Source: Xylocopa sonorina (taxonomy: Eukaryota; Arthropoda; Insecta; Hymenoptera; Apidae). From it: 64,000 nucleotides of DNA. Position numbers and translations under genes: made by a program. The DNA lies in NCBI RefSeq assembly GCF_050948175.1, contig NW_027490455.1:1-64000 (forward strand), written 5' to 3'. The notes under the pieces were generated by a model that did no database searches, was not told the DNA's origin, and saw only the letters and a program-made list of their open reading frames with translations. Shown piece after piece: positions 1 to 13,984 of the stretch (its first letter is position 1; each line of letters opens with the position of its first letter).

Positions 1-1740
1 TCTCATATCTATGTTTCATGATAAGATACAATATACATTGCGAAGTGTTATGTATTCCTCGTCTACACTTCAAATGAATGTAAATGCGACACTTCCTTGC
101 AAGGAAATAGCGTTTGCAGATGTCTACGTATCGATGCAATAGAGTTCAAATGCTTCTTAAAACGCGATATCGCATCTCATTTCTATGTTTCATGGTAAGA
201 TATAATATGATTGGGGATGTGTTATGTATTCTTCGTCTACACTTCAAATGAATGTAAATGCGACACTTCCTTGCAAGGAAATAGCGTTTGCAAATGTCTA
301 CCTATCTTAGCAATAGTGTTCTAATACTTCTTAAAACGCGATATCGCATCTCATTTCTATGTTTCACGGTAAGATATAATATGATTTGCGAAGTGTTATG
401 TATTCCTCGTCTACACTTCAAATGAATGTAAATGCGACACTTCCTTGCAAGGAAATAGCGTTTGCAGATGTCTACGTATCGAAGCAATTGAGTTCCAATG
501 CTTCTTAAAACGCGATATCGCATCTCATTTCTATGTTTCATGGTAAGATAGAATATGATTCGCGAAGTGTTATGTAGTCCTCGTCTACACTTCAAATGAA
601 TGTAAATGCGACACTTCCTTGCTAGGAAATAGCGTTTGCAGATGTCTACCTATCGTAGCAATAGAGTTCTAATGCTTCTTAAAACGCGATATCGCATCTC
701 ACTTCTATGTTTCATGGTAAGATATAATATGATTGGAGAAGTGTTATGTATTCCTCGTCTACACTTCAAATGAATGTAAATGCGACACTTCCTTGCTAGG
801 AAATAGCGTCTGCAGATGTCTAGGTATCGTAGCAATAGAGTTCAAATGCTTCTTAAAACGAGATATTGCATCTCATATCTATGTTTCATGATAAGATACA
901 ATATACATTGCGAAGTGTTATGTATTCCTCGTCTACACTTCAAATGAATGTAAATGCGACACTTCCTTGCAAGGAAATAGCGTTTGCAGATGTCTACGTA
1001 TCGAAGGGATAGTGTTCTAATGCATCTTACAACGCGATATCGCATCTCATTTCTATGTTTCATGGTAAGATATAATATGATTGGAGAAGTGTTATGTATT
1101 CCTCGTCTACACTTCAAATGAATGTAAATGCGACACTTCCTTGCAAGGAAATAGCGTTTGCAAATGTCTACCTATCTTAGCAATAGTGTTCTAATACTTC
1201 TTAAAACGCGATATCGCATCTCATTTCTATGTTTCACGGTAAGATATAATATGATTTGCGAAGTGTTATGTATTCCTCGTCTACACTTCAAATGAATGTA
1301 AATGCGACACTTCCTTGCAAGGAAATAGCGTTTGCAGATGTCTACGTATCGAAGCAATAGAGTTCCAATGCTTCTTAAAACGCGATATCGCATCTCATTT
1401 CTATGTTTCATGGTAAGATAGAATATGATTCGCGAAGTGTTATGTAGTCCTCGTCTACACTTCAAATGAATGTAAATGCGACACTTCCTTGCTAGGAAAT
1501 AGCGTTTGCAGATGTCTACCTATCGTAGCAATAGAGTTCTAATGCTTCTTAAAACGCGATATCGCATCTCACTTCTATGTTTCATGGTAAGATATAATAT
1601 GATTGGAGAAGTGTTATGTATTCCTCGTCTACACTTCAAATGAATGTAAATGCGACACTTCCTTGCTAGGAAATAGCGTCTGCAGATGTCTAGGTATCGT
1701 AGCAATAGAGTTCAAATGCTTCTTAAAACGAGATATTGCA
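1..1740. repeat. 5-unit (870-bp) higher-order repeat, two copies
   Basis: The order of variant units from position 1 recurs from 871 with few substitutions, and the class A segment that opens each copy appears again at 1741. One unit differs clearly: GTATCGATGCAATAGAG near 130 against GTATCGAAGGGATAGTG near 1,000. A single-base difference, CAATTGAG against CAATAGAG, is seen near 488 and 1,358. After about 2,000 the order changes, so the 5-unit register is local. Confidence 0.75.
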
Positions 1741-1785
1741 TCTCATATCTATGTTTCATGATAAGATACAATATACATTGCGAAG
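1711..1785 (+). repeat. Example of the class A variant segment
   Basis: A recurring haplotype over unit positions 91-165. It has TTCAAATGC instead of TTCTAATGC, ACGAGATATTGC instead of ACGCGATATCGC, CATATCT or CATATTT instead of CATTTCT, CATGATAAG instead of CATGGTAAG, and ATACATTGCG or ATTCATTGCG instead of ATGATTTGCG. These changes usually occur together, so this is a distinct unit lineage rather than random mutation. Class A units are scattered among class B units at irregular multiples of 174 bp over the whole window. Later copies often continue into TTATGCATTCC and a GATTCAAATGAA variant of the next unit. Confidence 0.85.
1730..1744. other. Class A inverted repeat GAGAT-ATTGC-ATCTC
   Basis: In class A units the place of the GCGATATCGC palindrome is taken by GAGAT and ATCTC arms around a 5-base centre. 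The right arm ATCTC is also present in class B units, where the matching left arm is absent because the sequence reads GCGAT. The swap changes which dyad symmetry exists, not just whether one exists. Confidence 0.6.
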
Positions 1786-4700
1786 TGTTATGTATTCCTC
1801 GTCTACACTTCAAATGAATGTAAATGCGACACTTCCTTGCAAGGAAATAGCGTTTGCAGATGTCTACGTATCGATGCAATAGAGTTCAAATGCTTCTTAA
1901 AACGCGATATCGCATCTCATTTCTATGTTTCATGGTAAGATATAATATGATTTGCGAAGTGTTATGTATTCCTCGTCTACACTTCAAATGAATGTAAATG
2001 CGACACTTCCTTGCAAGGAAATAGCGTTTGCAGATGTCTACGTATCGAAGCAATAGAGTTCCAATGCTTCTTAAAACGCGATATCGCATCTCATTTCTAT
2101 GTTTCATGGTAAGATAGAATATGATTCGCGAAGTGTTATGTAGTCCTCGTCTACACTTCAAATGAATGTAAATGCGACACTTCCTTGCTAGGAAATAGCG
2201 TTTGCAGATGTCTACCTATCGTAGCAATAGAGTTCTAGTGCTTCTTAAAACGCGATATCGCATCTCATTTCTATGTTTCATGGTAAGATATAATATGATT
2301 GGAGAAGTGTTATGTATTCCTCGTCTACACTTCAAATGAATGTAAATGCGACACTTCCTTGCAAGGAAATAGCGTTTGCAAATGTCTACCTATCTTAGCA
2401 ATAGTGTTCTAATACTTCTTAAAACGCGATATCGCATCTCATTTCTATGTTTCACGGTAAGATATAACATGATTTGCGAAGTGTTATGTATTCCTCGTCT
2501 ACACTTCAAATGAATGTAAATGCGACACTTCCTTGCAAGGAAATAGCGTCTGCAGATGTCTAGGTATCGTAGCAATAGAGTTCAAATGCTTCTTAAAACG
2601 AGATATTGCATCTCATTTCTATGTTTCATGGTAAGATATAATATGATTTGCGAAGTGTCATGTATTCCTCGTCTACACTTCAAATGAATGTAAATGCGAC
2701 ACTTCCTTGCAAGGAAATAGCGTTTGCAGATGTCTACGTATCGAAGGGATAGAGTTCTAATGCATCTTACAACGCGATATCGCATCTCATTTCTATGTTT
2801 CATGGTAAGATATAATATGATTGGAGAAGTGTTATGTATTCCTCGTCTACACTTCAAATGAATGTAAATGCGACACTTCCTTGCAAGGAAATAGCGTTTG
2901 CAAATGTCTACCTATCTTAGCAATAGTGTTCTAATACTTCTTAAAACGCGATATCGCATCTCATTTCTATGTTTCACGGTAAGATATAATATGATTTGCG
3001 AAGTGTTATGTATTCCTCGTCTACACTTCAAATGAATGTAAATGCGACACTTCCTTGCAAGGAAATAGCGTTTGCAGATGTCTACGTATCGAAGCAATAG
3101 AGTTCCAATGCTTCTTAAAACGCGATATCGCATCTCATTTCTATGTTTCATGGTAAGATAGAATATGATTCGCGAAGTGTTATGTAGTCCTCGTCTACAC
3201 TTCAAATGAATGTAAATGCGACACTTCCTTGCTAGGAAATAGCGTTTGCAGATGTCTACCTATCGTAGCAATAGAGTTCTAATGCTTCTTAAAACGCGAT
3301 ATCGCATCTCATTTCTATGTTTCATGGTAAGATATAATATGATTGGAGAAGTGTTATGTATTCCTCGTCTACACTTCAAATGAATGTAAATGCGACACTT
3401 CCTTGCAAGGAAATAGCGTTTGCAAATGACTACCTATCTTAGCAATAGTGTTCTAATACTTCTTAAAACGCGATATCGCATCTCATTTCTATGTTTCACG
3501 GTAAGATATAATATGATTGGAGAAGTGTTATGTATTCCTCGTCTACACTTCAAATGAATGTAAATGCGACACTTCCTTGCTAGGAAATAGCGTCTGCAGA
3601 TGTCTAGGTATCGTAGCAATAGAGTTCAAATGCTTCTTAAAACGAGATATTGCATCTCATATCTATGTTTCATGATAAGATACAATATACATTGCGAAGT
3701 GTTATGTATTCCTCGTCTACACTTCAAATGAATGTAAATGCGACACTTCCTTGCAAGGAAATAGCGTTTGCAGATGTCTACGTATCGAAGCAATAGAGTT
3801 CCAATGCTTCTTAAAACGCGATATCGCATCTCATTTCTATGTTTCATGGTAAGATAGAATATGATTCGCGAAGTGTTATGTAGTCCTCGTCTACACTTCA
3901 AATGAATGTAAATGCGACACTTCCTTGCTAGGAAATAGCGTTTGCAGATGTCTACCTATCGTAGCAATAGAGTTCTAATGCTTCTTAAAACGCGATATCG
4001 CATCTCATTTCTATGTTTCATGGTAAGATATAATATGATTGGAGAAGTGTTATGTATTCCTCGTCTACACTTCAAATGAATGTAAATGCGACACTTCCTT
4101 GCTAGGAAATAGCGTCTGCAGATGTCTAGGTATCGTAGCAATAGAGTTCAAATGCTTCTTAAAACGAGATATTGCATCTCATATCTATGTTTCATGATAA
4201 GATACAATATACATTGCGAAGTGTTATGTATTCCTCGTCTACACTTCAAATGAATGTAAATGCGACACTTCCTTGCAAGGAAATAGCGTTTGCAGATGTC
4301 TACGTATCGATGCAATAGAGTTCAAATGCTTCTTAAAACGCGATATCGCATCTCATTTCTATGTTTCATGGTAAGATATAATATGATTTGCGAAGTGTTA
4401 TGTATTCCTCGTCTACACTTCAAATGAATGTAAATGCGACACTTCCTTGCAAGGAAATAGCGTTTGCAGATGTCTACGTATCGAAGCAATAGTGTTCCAA
4501 TGCTTCTTAAAACGCGATATCGCATCTCATTTCTATGTTTCATGGTAAGATAGAATATGATTCGCGAAGTGTTATGTAGTCCTCGTCTACACTTCAAATG
4601 AATGTAAATGCGACACTTCCATGCTAGGAAATAGCGTTTGCAGATGTCTACCTATCGTAGCAATAGAGTTCTAATGCTTCTTAAAACGCGATATCGCATC

Positions 4701-4859
4701 TCATTTCTATGTTTCACGGTAAGATATAATATGATTTGCGAAGTGTTATGTACTCCTCGTCTACACTTCAAATGAATGTAAATGCGACACTTCCTTGCAA
4801 GGAAATAGCGTCTGCAGATGTCTAGGTATCGTAGCAATAGAGTTCAAATGCTTCTTAAA

Positions 4860-7800
4860 ACGAGATATTGCATCTCATTTCTATGTTTCATGGTAAGATA
4901 TAATATGATTTGCGAAGTGTCATGTATTCCTCGTCTACACTTCAAATGAATGTAAATGCGACACTTCCTTGCTAGGAAATAGCGTCTGCAGATGTCTAGG
5001 TATCGTAGCAATAGAGTTCAAATGCTTCTTAAAACGAGATATTGCATCTCATATCTATGTTTCATGATAAGATACAATATACATTGCGAAGTGTTATGTA
5101 TTCCTCGTCTACACTTCAAATGAATGTAAATGCGACACTTCCTTGCAAGGAAATAGCGTTTGCAGATGTCTACGTATCGATGCAATAGAGTTCAAATGCT
5201 TCTTAAAACGCGATATCGCATCTCATTTCTATGTTTCATGGTAAGATATAATATGATTGGGGAAGTGTTATGTATTACTCGTCTACACTTCAAATGAACG
5301 TAAATGCGACACGTCCTTGCAAGGAAATAGCGTTTGCAAATGTCTACCTATCTTAGCAATAGTGTTCTAATACTTCTTAAAACGCGATATCGCATCTCAT
5401 TCCTATGTTTCATGGTAAGATATAATATGATTTGCGAAGTGTTATGTATTCCTCGTCTACACTTCAAATGAATGTAAATGCGACACTTCCTTGCAAAGAA
5501 ATAGCGTTTGCAAATATCTACGTATCGAAGCAATAGAGTTCAAATGCTTCTTAAAACGAGATATTGCATCCCATATTTATGTTTCATGATAAGATATAAT
5601 ACTCATTGCGAAGTGTTATGCATTCCTCGTCTATGATTCAAATGAACGTAAATGCGACACGTCCTTGCAAGGAAATAGCGTTTGCAGATGTCTAGGTATC
5701 GTAGCAATAGAGTTCTAATGCTTCCTAAAACGCAATATCGCATCTCATTTCTATGTTTCATGGTAAGATATAATATGATTTGCGAAGTGTTATGTATTCC
5801 TCGTCTACGATTCAAAGGAAAGTAAATGCGACACTTCCTTGCAAGGAAATAGCGATTGCAGATGTCTACGTATCGTAACAATAGAGTACTTATGATTCTT
5901 AAAACGCGATATCGCATCTCATTTCTATGTTTCATGGTAAGATATAATATGATTTGCGAAGTGTTATGTATTCCTCGTATACACATCAAAAGAATGTAAA
6001 TACGACACTTCCTTGCAAGGAAATACCGTTTGCAAATGTCTACCTATCGTAGCAATAGTGTTCTAATGCTCCTTAAAACGCGATATCGCATCCCATTTCT
6101 ATGTTTCATGGTAAGATATAATATGATTTGCGAAGTGTCATATATTCCTCGTCTACACTTCAAATGAATGTAAATGCGACACTTCCATGCCAGGAAATAG
6201 CGTCTGCAGATGTCTAGGTATCGTAGCAGTAGAGTTCAAATGCTTCTTAAAACGAGATATTGCATCTCATTCCTATGTTTCATGGTAAGATATAATATGA
6301 TTTGCGAAGTGTCATATATTCCTCGTCTACACTTCAAATGAATGTAAATGCGACACTTCCATGCTAGGAAATAGCGTCTGCAGATGTCTAGGTATCGTAG
6401 CAGTAGAGTTCAAATGCTTCTTAAAACGAGATATTGCATCTCATTCCTATGTTTCATGGTAAGATATAATATGATTTGCGAAGTGTCATGTATTCCTCGT
6501 CTACACTTCAAATGAATGTAAATGCGACACTTCCTTGCTAGGAAATAGCGTCTGCAGATGTCTAGGTATCGTAGCAATAGAGTTCAAATGCTTCTTAAAA
6601 CGAGTTATTGCATCTCATATCTATGTTTCATGGTAAGATATAATATGATTTGCGAAGTGTCATGTATTCCTCGTCTACACTTCAAATGAATGTAAATGCG
6701 ACACTTCCTTGCTACGAAATAGCGTCTGCAGATGTCTAGTTATCGTAGCAATAGAGTTCAAATGCTTCTTAAAACGAGATATTGCATCTCATATCTATGT
6801 TTCATGATAAGATACAATATACATTGCGAAGTGTTATGTATTCCTCGTCTACACTTCAAATGAATGTAAATGCGACACTTCCTTGCAAGGAAATAGCGTT
6901 TGCAGATGTCTACGTATCGATGCAATAGAGTTCAAATGCTTCTTAAAACGCGATATCGCATCTCATTTCTATGTTTCATGGTAAGATATAATATGATTGG
7001 GGAAGTGTTATGTATTACTCGTCTACACTTCAAATGAATGTAAATGCGACACTTCCTTGCAAGGAAATAGCGTTTGCAGATGTCTAGGTATCGTAGCAAT
7101 AGAGTTCTAATGCTTCTTAAAACGCGATATCGCATCTCATTTCTATGTTTCATGGTAAGATATAATATGATTTGCGAAGTGTTATGTATTCCTCGTCTAC
7201 ACTTCAAATGAATGTAAATGCGACACTTCCTTGCAAAGAAATAGCGTTTGCAAATATCTACGTATCGAAGCAATAGAGTTCAAATGCTTCTTAAAACGAG
7301 ATATTGCATCCCATATTTATGTTTCATGATAAGATATAATACTCATTGCGAAGTGTTAAGCATTCCTCGTCTATGATTCAAATGAACGTAAATGCGACAC
7401 GTACTTGCAAGGAAATAGCGTTTGCAGATGTCTAGGTATCGTAGCAATAGATTTCTAATGCTTCCTAAAACGCAATATCGCATCTCATTTCTATGTTTCA
7501 TGGTAAGATATAATATGATTTGCGAAGTGTTATGTATTCCTCGTCTACGATTCAAAGGAAAGTAAATGCGACACTTCCTTGCAAGGAAATAGCGATTGCA
7601 GATGTCTACGTATCGTAACAATAGAGTACTTATGATTCTTAAAACGCGATATCGCATCTCATTTCTATGTTTCATGGTAAGATATAATATGATTTGCGAA
7701 GTGTTATGTATTCCTCGTATACACATCAAAAGAATGTAAATACGACACTTCCTTGCAAGGAAATAGCGTTTGCAAATGTCTACCTATCGTAGCAATAGTG

Positions 7801-7970
7801 TTCTAATGCTCCTTAAAACGCGATATCGCATCCCATTTCTATGTTTCATGGTAAGATATAATATGATTTGCGAAGTGTCATATATTCCTCGTCTACACTT
7901 CAAATGAATGTAAATGCGACACTTCCATGCTAGGAAATAGCGTCTGCAGATGTCTAGGTATCGTAGCAAT
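4860..7970. repeat. 10-unit (1,740-bp) duplication
   Basis: The segment at about 4,860-6,230 matches about 6,600-7,970 at an offset of exactly 1,740 bp. Both contain the unusual run CAAAGAAATAGCG, CATATTTATG, TAATACTCATTGCG, CGTCTATGATTC, GATTCAAAGGAAAG and CGTATACACATC in the same order. Differences include CTTAGC in place of part of a unit near 5,350 and TTATGC against TTAAGC near 5,619 and 7,359. Near-identical neighbouring units with ATGCCAGG and ATGCTAGG around 6,190-6,480 add a local one-unit duplication. Confidence 0.75.
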
Positions 7971-9900
7971 AGAGTTCAAATGCTTCTTAAAACGAGTTAT
8001 TGCATCTCATATCTATGTTTCATGGTAAGATATAATATGATTTGCGAAGTGTCATGTATTCCTCGTCTACACTTCAAATGAATGTAAATGCGACACTTCC
8101 TTGCTACGAAATAGCGTCTGCAGATGTCTAGGTATCGTAGCAATAGAGTTCAAATGCTTCTTAAAACGAGATATTGCATCTCATATCTATGTTTCATGAT
8201 AAGATACAATATACATTGCGAAGTGTTATGTATTCCTCGTCTACACTTCAAATGAATGTAAATGCGACACTTCCTTGCAAGGAAATAGCGTTTGCAGATG
8301 TCTACGTATCGATGCAATAGAGTTCAAATGCTTCTTAAAACGCGATATCGCATCTCATTTCTATGTTTCATGGTAAGATATAATATGATTGGGGAAGTGT
8401 TATGTATTCTTCGTCTACACTTCAAATGAATGTAAATGCGACACTTCCTTGCAAGGAAATAGCGTTTGCAAATGTCTACCTATCTTAGCAATAGTGTTCC
8501 AATGCTTCTTAAAACGCGATATCGCATCTCATTTCTATGTTTCATGGTAAGATAGAATATGATTCGCGAAGTGTTATGTAGTCCTCGTCTACACTTCAAA
8601 TGAATGTAAATGCGACACTTCCTTGCTAGGAAATAGCGTTTGCAGATGTCTACCAATCGTAGCAATAGAGTTCTAATGCTTCTTAAAACGCGATATCGCA
8701 TCTCATTTCTATGTTTCATGGTAAGATATAATATGATTGGAGAAGTGTTATGTATTCCTCGTCTACACTTCAAATGAATGTAAATGCGACACTTCCTTGC
8801 TAGGAAATAGCGTCTGCAGATGTCTAGGTATCGTAGCAATAGAGTTCAAATGCTTCTTAAAACGAGATATTGCATCTCATATCTATGTTTCATGATAAGA
8901 TACAATATACATTGCGAAGTGTTATGTATTCCTCGTCTACACTTCAAATGAATGTAAATGCGACACTTCCTTGCAAGGAAATAGCGTTTGCAGATGTCTA
9001 CGTATCGATGCAATAGAGTTCAAATGCTTCTTAAAACGCGATATCGCATCTCATTTCTATGTTTCATGGTAAGATATAATATCATTTGCGAAGTGTTATG
9101 TATTCCTCGTCTACACTTCAAATGAATGTAAATGCGACACTTCCTTGCAAGGAAATGGCGTTTGCAGATGTCTACGTATCGAAGCAATAGTGTTCCAATG
9201 CTTCTTAAAACGCGATATCGCATCTCATTTCTATGTTTCATGGTAAGATAGAATATGATTCGCGAAGTGTTATGTAGTCCTCGTCTACACTTCAAATGAA
9301 TGTAAATGCGACACTTCCTTGCTAGGAAATAGCGTTTGCAGATGTCTACCTATCGTAGCAATAGAGTTCTAATGCTTCTTAAAACGCGATATCGCATCTC
9401 ATTTCTATGTTTCATGGTAAGATATAATATGATTGGAGAAGTGTTATGTATTCCTCGTCTACACTTCAAATGAATGTAAATGCGACACTTCCTTGCAAGG
9501 AAATAGCGTTTGCAAATGTCTACCTATCTTAGCAATAGTGTTCTAATACTTCTTAAAACGCGATATCGCATCTCATTTCTATGTTTCACGGTAAGATATA
9601 ATATGATTTGCGAAGTGTTATGTACTCCTCGTCTACACTTCAAATGAATGTAAATGCGACACTTCCTTGCAAGGAAATAGCGTCTGCAGATGTCTAGGTA
9701 TCGTAGCAATAGAGTTCAAATGCTTCTTAAAACGAGATATTGCATCTCATTTCTATGTTTCATGGTAAGATATAATATGATTTGCGAAGTGTCATGTATT
9801 CCTCGTCTACACTTCAAATGAATGTAAATGCGACACTTCCTTGCTAGGAAATAGCGTCTGCAGATGTCTAGGTATCGTAGCAATAGAGTTCAAATGCTTC

Positions 9901-9906
9901 ATAAAC
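9901..9906 (+). other. 1-bp deletion in the A tract
   Basis: The sequence reads GCTTCATAAACGAG where units normally read GCTTCTTAAAACGAG, so one A is missing and one T is A. Register before and after differs by exactly one base: for example, the unit order at 10,393 matches 2,912 at 43 units minus 1. The deletion creates a short spurious plus-strand frame at 9,841-10,059. Confidence 0.85.
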
Positions 9907-10379
9907 GAGATATTGCATCTCATATCTATGTTTCATGATAAGATACAATATACATTGCGAAGTGTTATGTATTCCTCGTCTACACTTCAAATGAATGTAA
10001 ATGCGACACTTCCTTGCAAGGAAATAGCGTTTGCAGATGTCTACGTATCGATGCAATAGAGTTCAAATGCTTCTTAAAACGAGATATTGCATCTCATTTC
10101 TATGTTTCATGGTAAGATATAATATGATTTGCGAAGTGTCATGTATTCCTCGTCTACACTTCAAATGAATGTAAATGCGACACTTCCTTGCAAGGAAATA
10201 GCGTTTGCAGATGTCTACGTATCGAAGGGATAGAGTTCTAATGCATCTTACAACGCGATATCGCATCTCATTTCTATGTTTCATGGTAAGATATAATATG
10301 ATTGGAGAAGTGTTATGTATTCCTCGTCTACACTTCAAATGAATGTAAATGCGACACTTCCTTGCAAGGAAATAGCGTT

Positions 10380-13300
10380 TGCAAATGTCTACCTATCTTA
10401 GAAATAGTGTTCTAATACTTCTTAAAACGCGATATCGCATCTCATTTCTATGTTTCACGGTAAGATATAATATGATTTGCGAAGTGTTATGTATTCCTCG
10501 TCTACACTTCAAATGAATGTAAATGCGACACTTCCTTGCAAGGAAATAGCGTTTGCAGATGTCTACGTATCGAAGCAATAGAGTTCCAATGCTTCTTAAA
10601 ACGCGATATCGCATCTCATTTCTATGTTTCATGGTAAGATAGAATATGATTCGCGAAGTGTTATGTAGTCCTCGTCTACACTTCAAATGAATGTAAATGC
10701 GACACTTCCTTGCTAGGAAATAGCGTTTGCAGATGTCTACCTATCGTAGCAATAGAGTTCTAATGCTTCTTAAAACGCGATATCGCATCTCATTTCTATG
10801 TTTCATGGTAAGATATAATATGATTGGAGAAGTGTTATGTATTCCTCGTCTACACTTCAAATGAATGTAAATGCGACACTTCCTTGCAAGGAAATAGCGT
10901 TTGCAAATGTCTACCTATCTTAGCAATAGTGTTCTAATACTTCTTAAAACGCGATATCGCATCTCATTTCTATGTTTCACGGTAAGATATAATATGATTT
11001 GCGAAGTGTTATGTATTCCTCGTCTACACTTCAAATGAATGTAAATGCGACTCTTCCTTGCAAGGAAATAGCGTCTGCAGATGTCTAGGTATCGTAGCAA
11101 TAGAGTTCAAATGCTTCTTAAAACGAGATATTGCATCTCATTTCTATGTTTCATGGTAAGATATAATATGATTTGCGAAGTGTCATGTATTCCTCGTCTA
11201 CACTTCAAATGAATGTAAATGCGACACTTCCTTGCTAGGAAATAGCGTCTGCAGATGTCTAGGTATCGTAGCAATAGAGTTCAAATGCTTCTTAAAACGA
11301 GATATTGCATCTCATATCTATGTTTCATGATAAGATACAATATACATTGCGAAGTGTTATGTATTCCTCGTCTACACTTCAAATGAATGTAAATGCGACA
11401 CTTCCTTGCAAGGAAATAGCGTTTGCAGATGTCTACGTATCGATGCAATAGAGTTCAAATGCTTCTTAAAACGCGATATCGCATCTCATTTCTATGTTTC
11501 ATGGTAAGATATAATATGATTGGGGAAGTGTTATGTATTACTCGTCTACACTTCAAATGAATGTAAATGCGACACTTCCTTGCAAGGAAATAGCGTTTGC
11601 AGATGTCTAGGTATCGCAGCAATAGAGTTCTAATGCTTCTTAAAACGCGATATCGCATCTCATTTCTATGTTTCATGGTAAGATATAATATGATTTGCGA
11701 AGTGTTATGTATTCCTCGTCTACACTTCAAATGAATGTAAATGCGACACTTCCTTGCAAAGAAATAGCGTTTGCAAATATCTACGTATCGAAGCAATAGA
11801 GTTCAAATGCTTCTTAAAACGAGATAATGCATCCCATATTTATGTTTCATGATAAGATATAATACTCATTGCGAAGTGTTATGCATTCCTCGTCTATGAT
11901 TCAAATGAACGTAAATGCGACACGTCCTTGCAAGGAAATAGCGTTTGCAGATGTCTAGGTATCGTAGCAATAGAGTTCTAATGCTTCCTAAAACGCAATA
12001 TCGCATCTCATTTCTATGTTTCATGGTAAGATATAATATGATTTGCGAAGTGTTATGTATTCCTCGTCTACACTTCAAATGAATGTAAATGCGACACTTC
12101 CTTGCAAGGAAATAGCGTTTGCAGATTTCTAGGTATCGTAGCAATAGAGTTCTAATGCTTCTTAAAACGCGATATCGCATCTCATTCCTATGTTTCATGG
12201 TAAGATATAATATGATTTGCGAAGTGTTATGTATTCCTCGTCTACACTTCAAATGAATGTAAATGCCACACTTCCCTGCTAGGAAATAGCGTTTGCAAAT
12301 GTCTACCTATCTTAGCAATAGTGTTCTAATACTTCTTAAAACGCGATATCGCATCTCATTTCTATGTTTCACGGTAAGATATAATATGATTTGCGAAGTG
12401 TTATGTATTCCTCGTCTACACTTCAAATGAATGTAAATGCGACACTTCCTTGCAAGGAAATAGCGTTTGCAGATGTCTACGTATCGAAGCAATAGAGTTC
12501 CAATGCTTCTTAAAACGCGATATCGCATCTCATTTCTATGTTTCATGGTAAGATAGAATATGATTCGCGAAGTGTTATGTAGTCCTCGTCTACACTTCAA
12601 ATGAATGTAAATGCGACACTTCCTTGCTAGGAAATAGCGTTTGCAGATGTCTACCTATCGTAGCAATAGGGTTCTAATGCTTCTTAAAACGCGATATCGC
12701 ATCTCATTTCTATGTTTCATGGTAAGATATAATATGATTGGAGAAGTGTTATGTATTCCTCGTCTACACTTCAAATGAATGTAAATGCGACACTTCCTTG
12801 CAAGGAAATAGCGTTTGCAAATGTCTACCTATCTTAGCAATAGTGTTCTAATACTTCTTAAAACGCGATATCGCATCTCATTTCTATGTTTCACGGTAAG
12901 ATATAATATGATTTGCGAAGTGTTATGTATTCCTCGTCTACACTTCAAATGAATGTAAATGCGACTCTTCCTTGCAAGGAAATAGCGTCTGCAGATGTCT
13001 AGGTATCGTGGCAATAGAGTTCAAATGCTTCTTAAAACGAGATATTGCATCTCATTTCTATGTTTCATGGTAAGATATAATATGATTTGCGAAGTGTCAT
13101 GTATTCCTCGTCTACACTTCAAATGAATGTAAATGCGACACTTCCTTGCTAGGAAATAGCGTCTGCAGATGTCTAGGTATCGTAGCAATAGAGTTCAAAT
13201 GCTTCTTAAAACGAGATATTGCATCTCATATCTGTATTTCATGATAAGATACAATATACATTGCGAAGTGTTATGTATTCCTCGTCTACACTTCAAATGA

Positions 13301-13984
13301 ATGTAAATGCGACACTTCCTTGCAAGGAAATAGCGTTTGCAGATGTCTACGTATCGATGCAATAGAGTTCAAATGCTTCTTAAAACGCGATATCGCATCT
13401 CATTTCTATGTTTCATGGTAATATATAATATGATTGGGGAAGTGTTATGTATTACTCGTCTACACTTCAAATGAATGTAAATGCGACACTTCCTTGCAAG
13501 GAAATAGCGTTTGCAGATGTCTAGGTATCGTAGCAATAGAGTTCTAATGCTTCTTAAAACGCGATATCGCATCTCATTTCTATGTTTCATGGTAAGATAT
13601 AATATGATTTGCGAAGTGTTATGTATTCCTCGTCTACACTTCAAATGAATGTAAATGCGACACTTCCTTGCAAAGAAATAGCGTTTGCAAATATCTACGA
13701 ATCGAAGCAATAGAGTTCAAATGCTTCTTAAAACGAGATATTGCATCCCATATTTATGTTTCATGATAAGATATAATACTCATTGCGAAGTGTTATGCAT
13801 TCCTCGTCTATGATTCAAATGAACGTAAATGCGACACGTCCTTGCAAGGAAATAGCGTTTGCAGATGTCTAGGTATCGTAGCAATAGAGTTCTAATGCTT
13901 CCTAAAACGCAATATCGCATCTCATTTCTATGTTTCATGGTAAGATATAATATGATTTGCGAAGTGTTATGTATTCCTCGTCTA
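10380..13984. repeat. 11-unit (1,914-bp) tandem duplication
   Basis: The segment at about 10,380-12,070 is matched by about 12,294-13,984 at an offset of 1,914 bp, with unit variants in the same order. Only scattered substitutions separate them, such as ATTTATG with TAATGCATCC against TTGCATCC near 11,825 and 13,739. Similarity ends near 12,070 and 13,984, where the left copy continues with ordinary CACTTCAAATG units and the right copy has GATTCAAAGGAAAG. Confidence 0.75.

Noticed and set aside
9841..10059. Plus-strand open frame of 72 codons
   Set aside because: It exists only because the 1-bp deletion at 9,901 joins two plus-strand frames that are normally closed.
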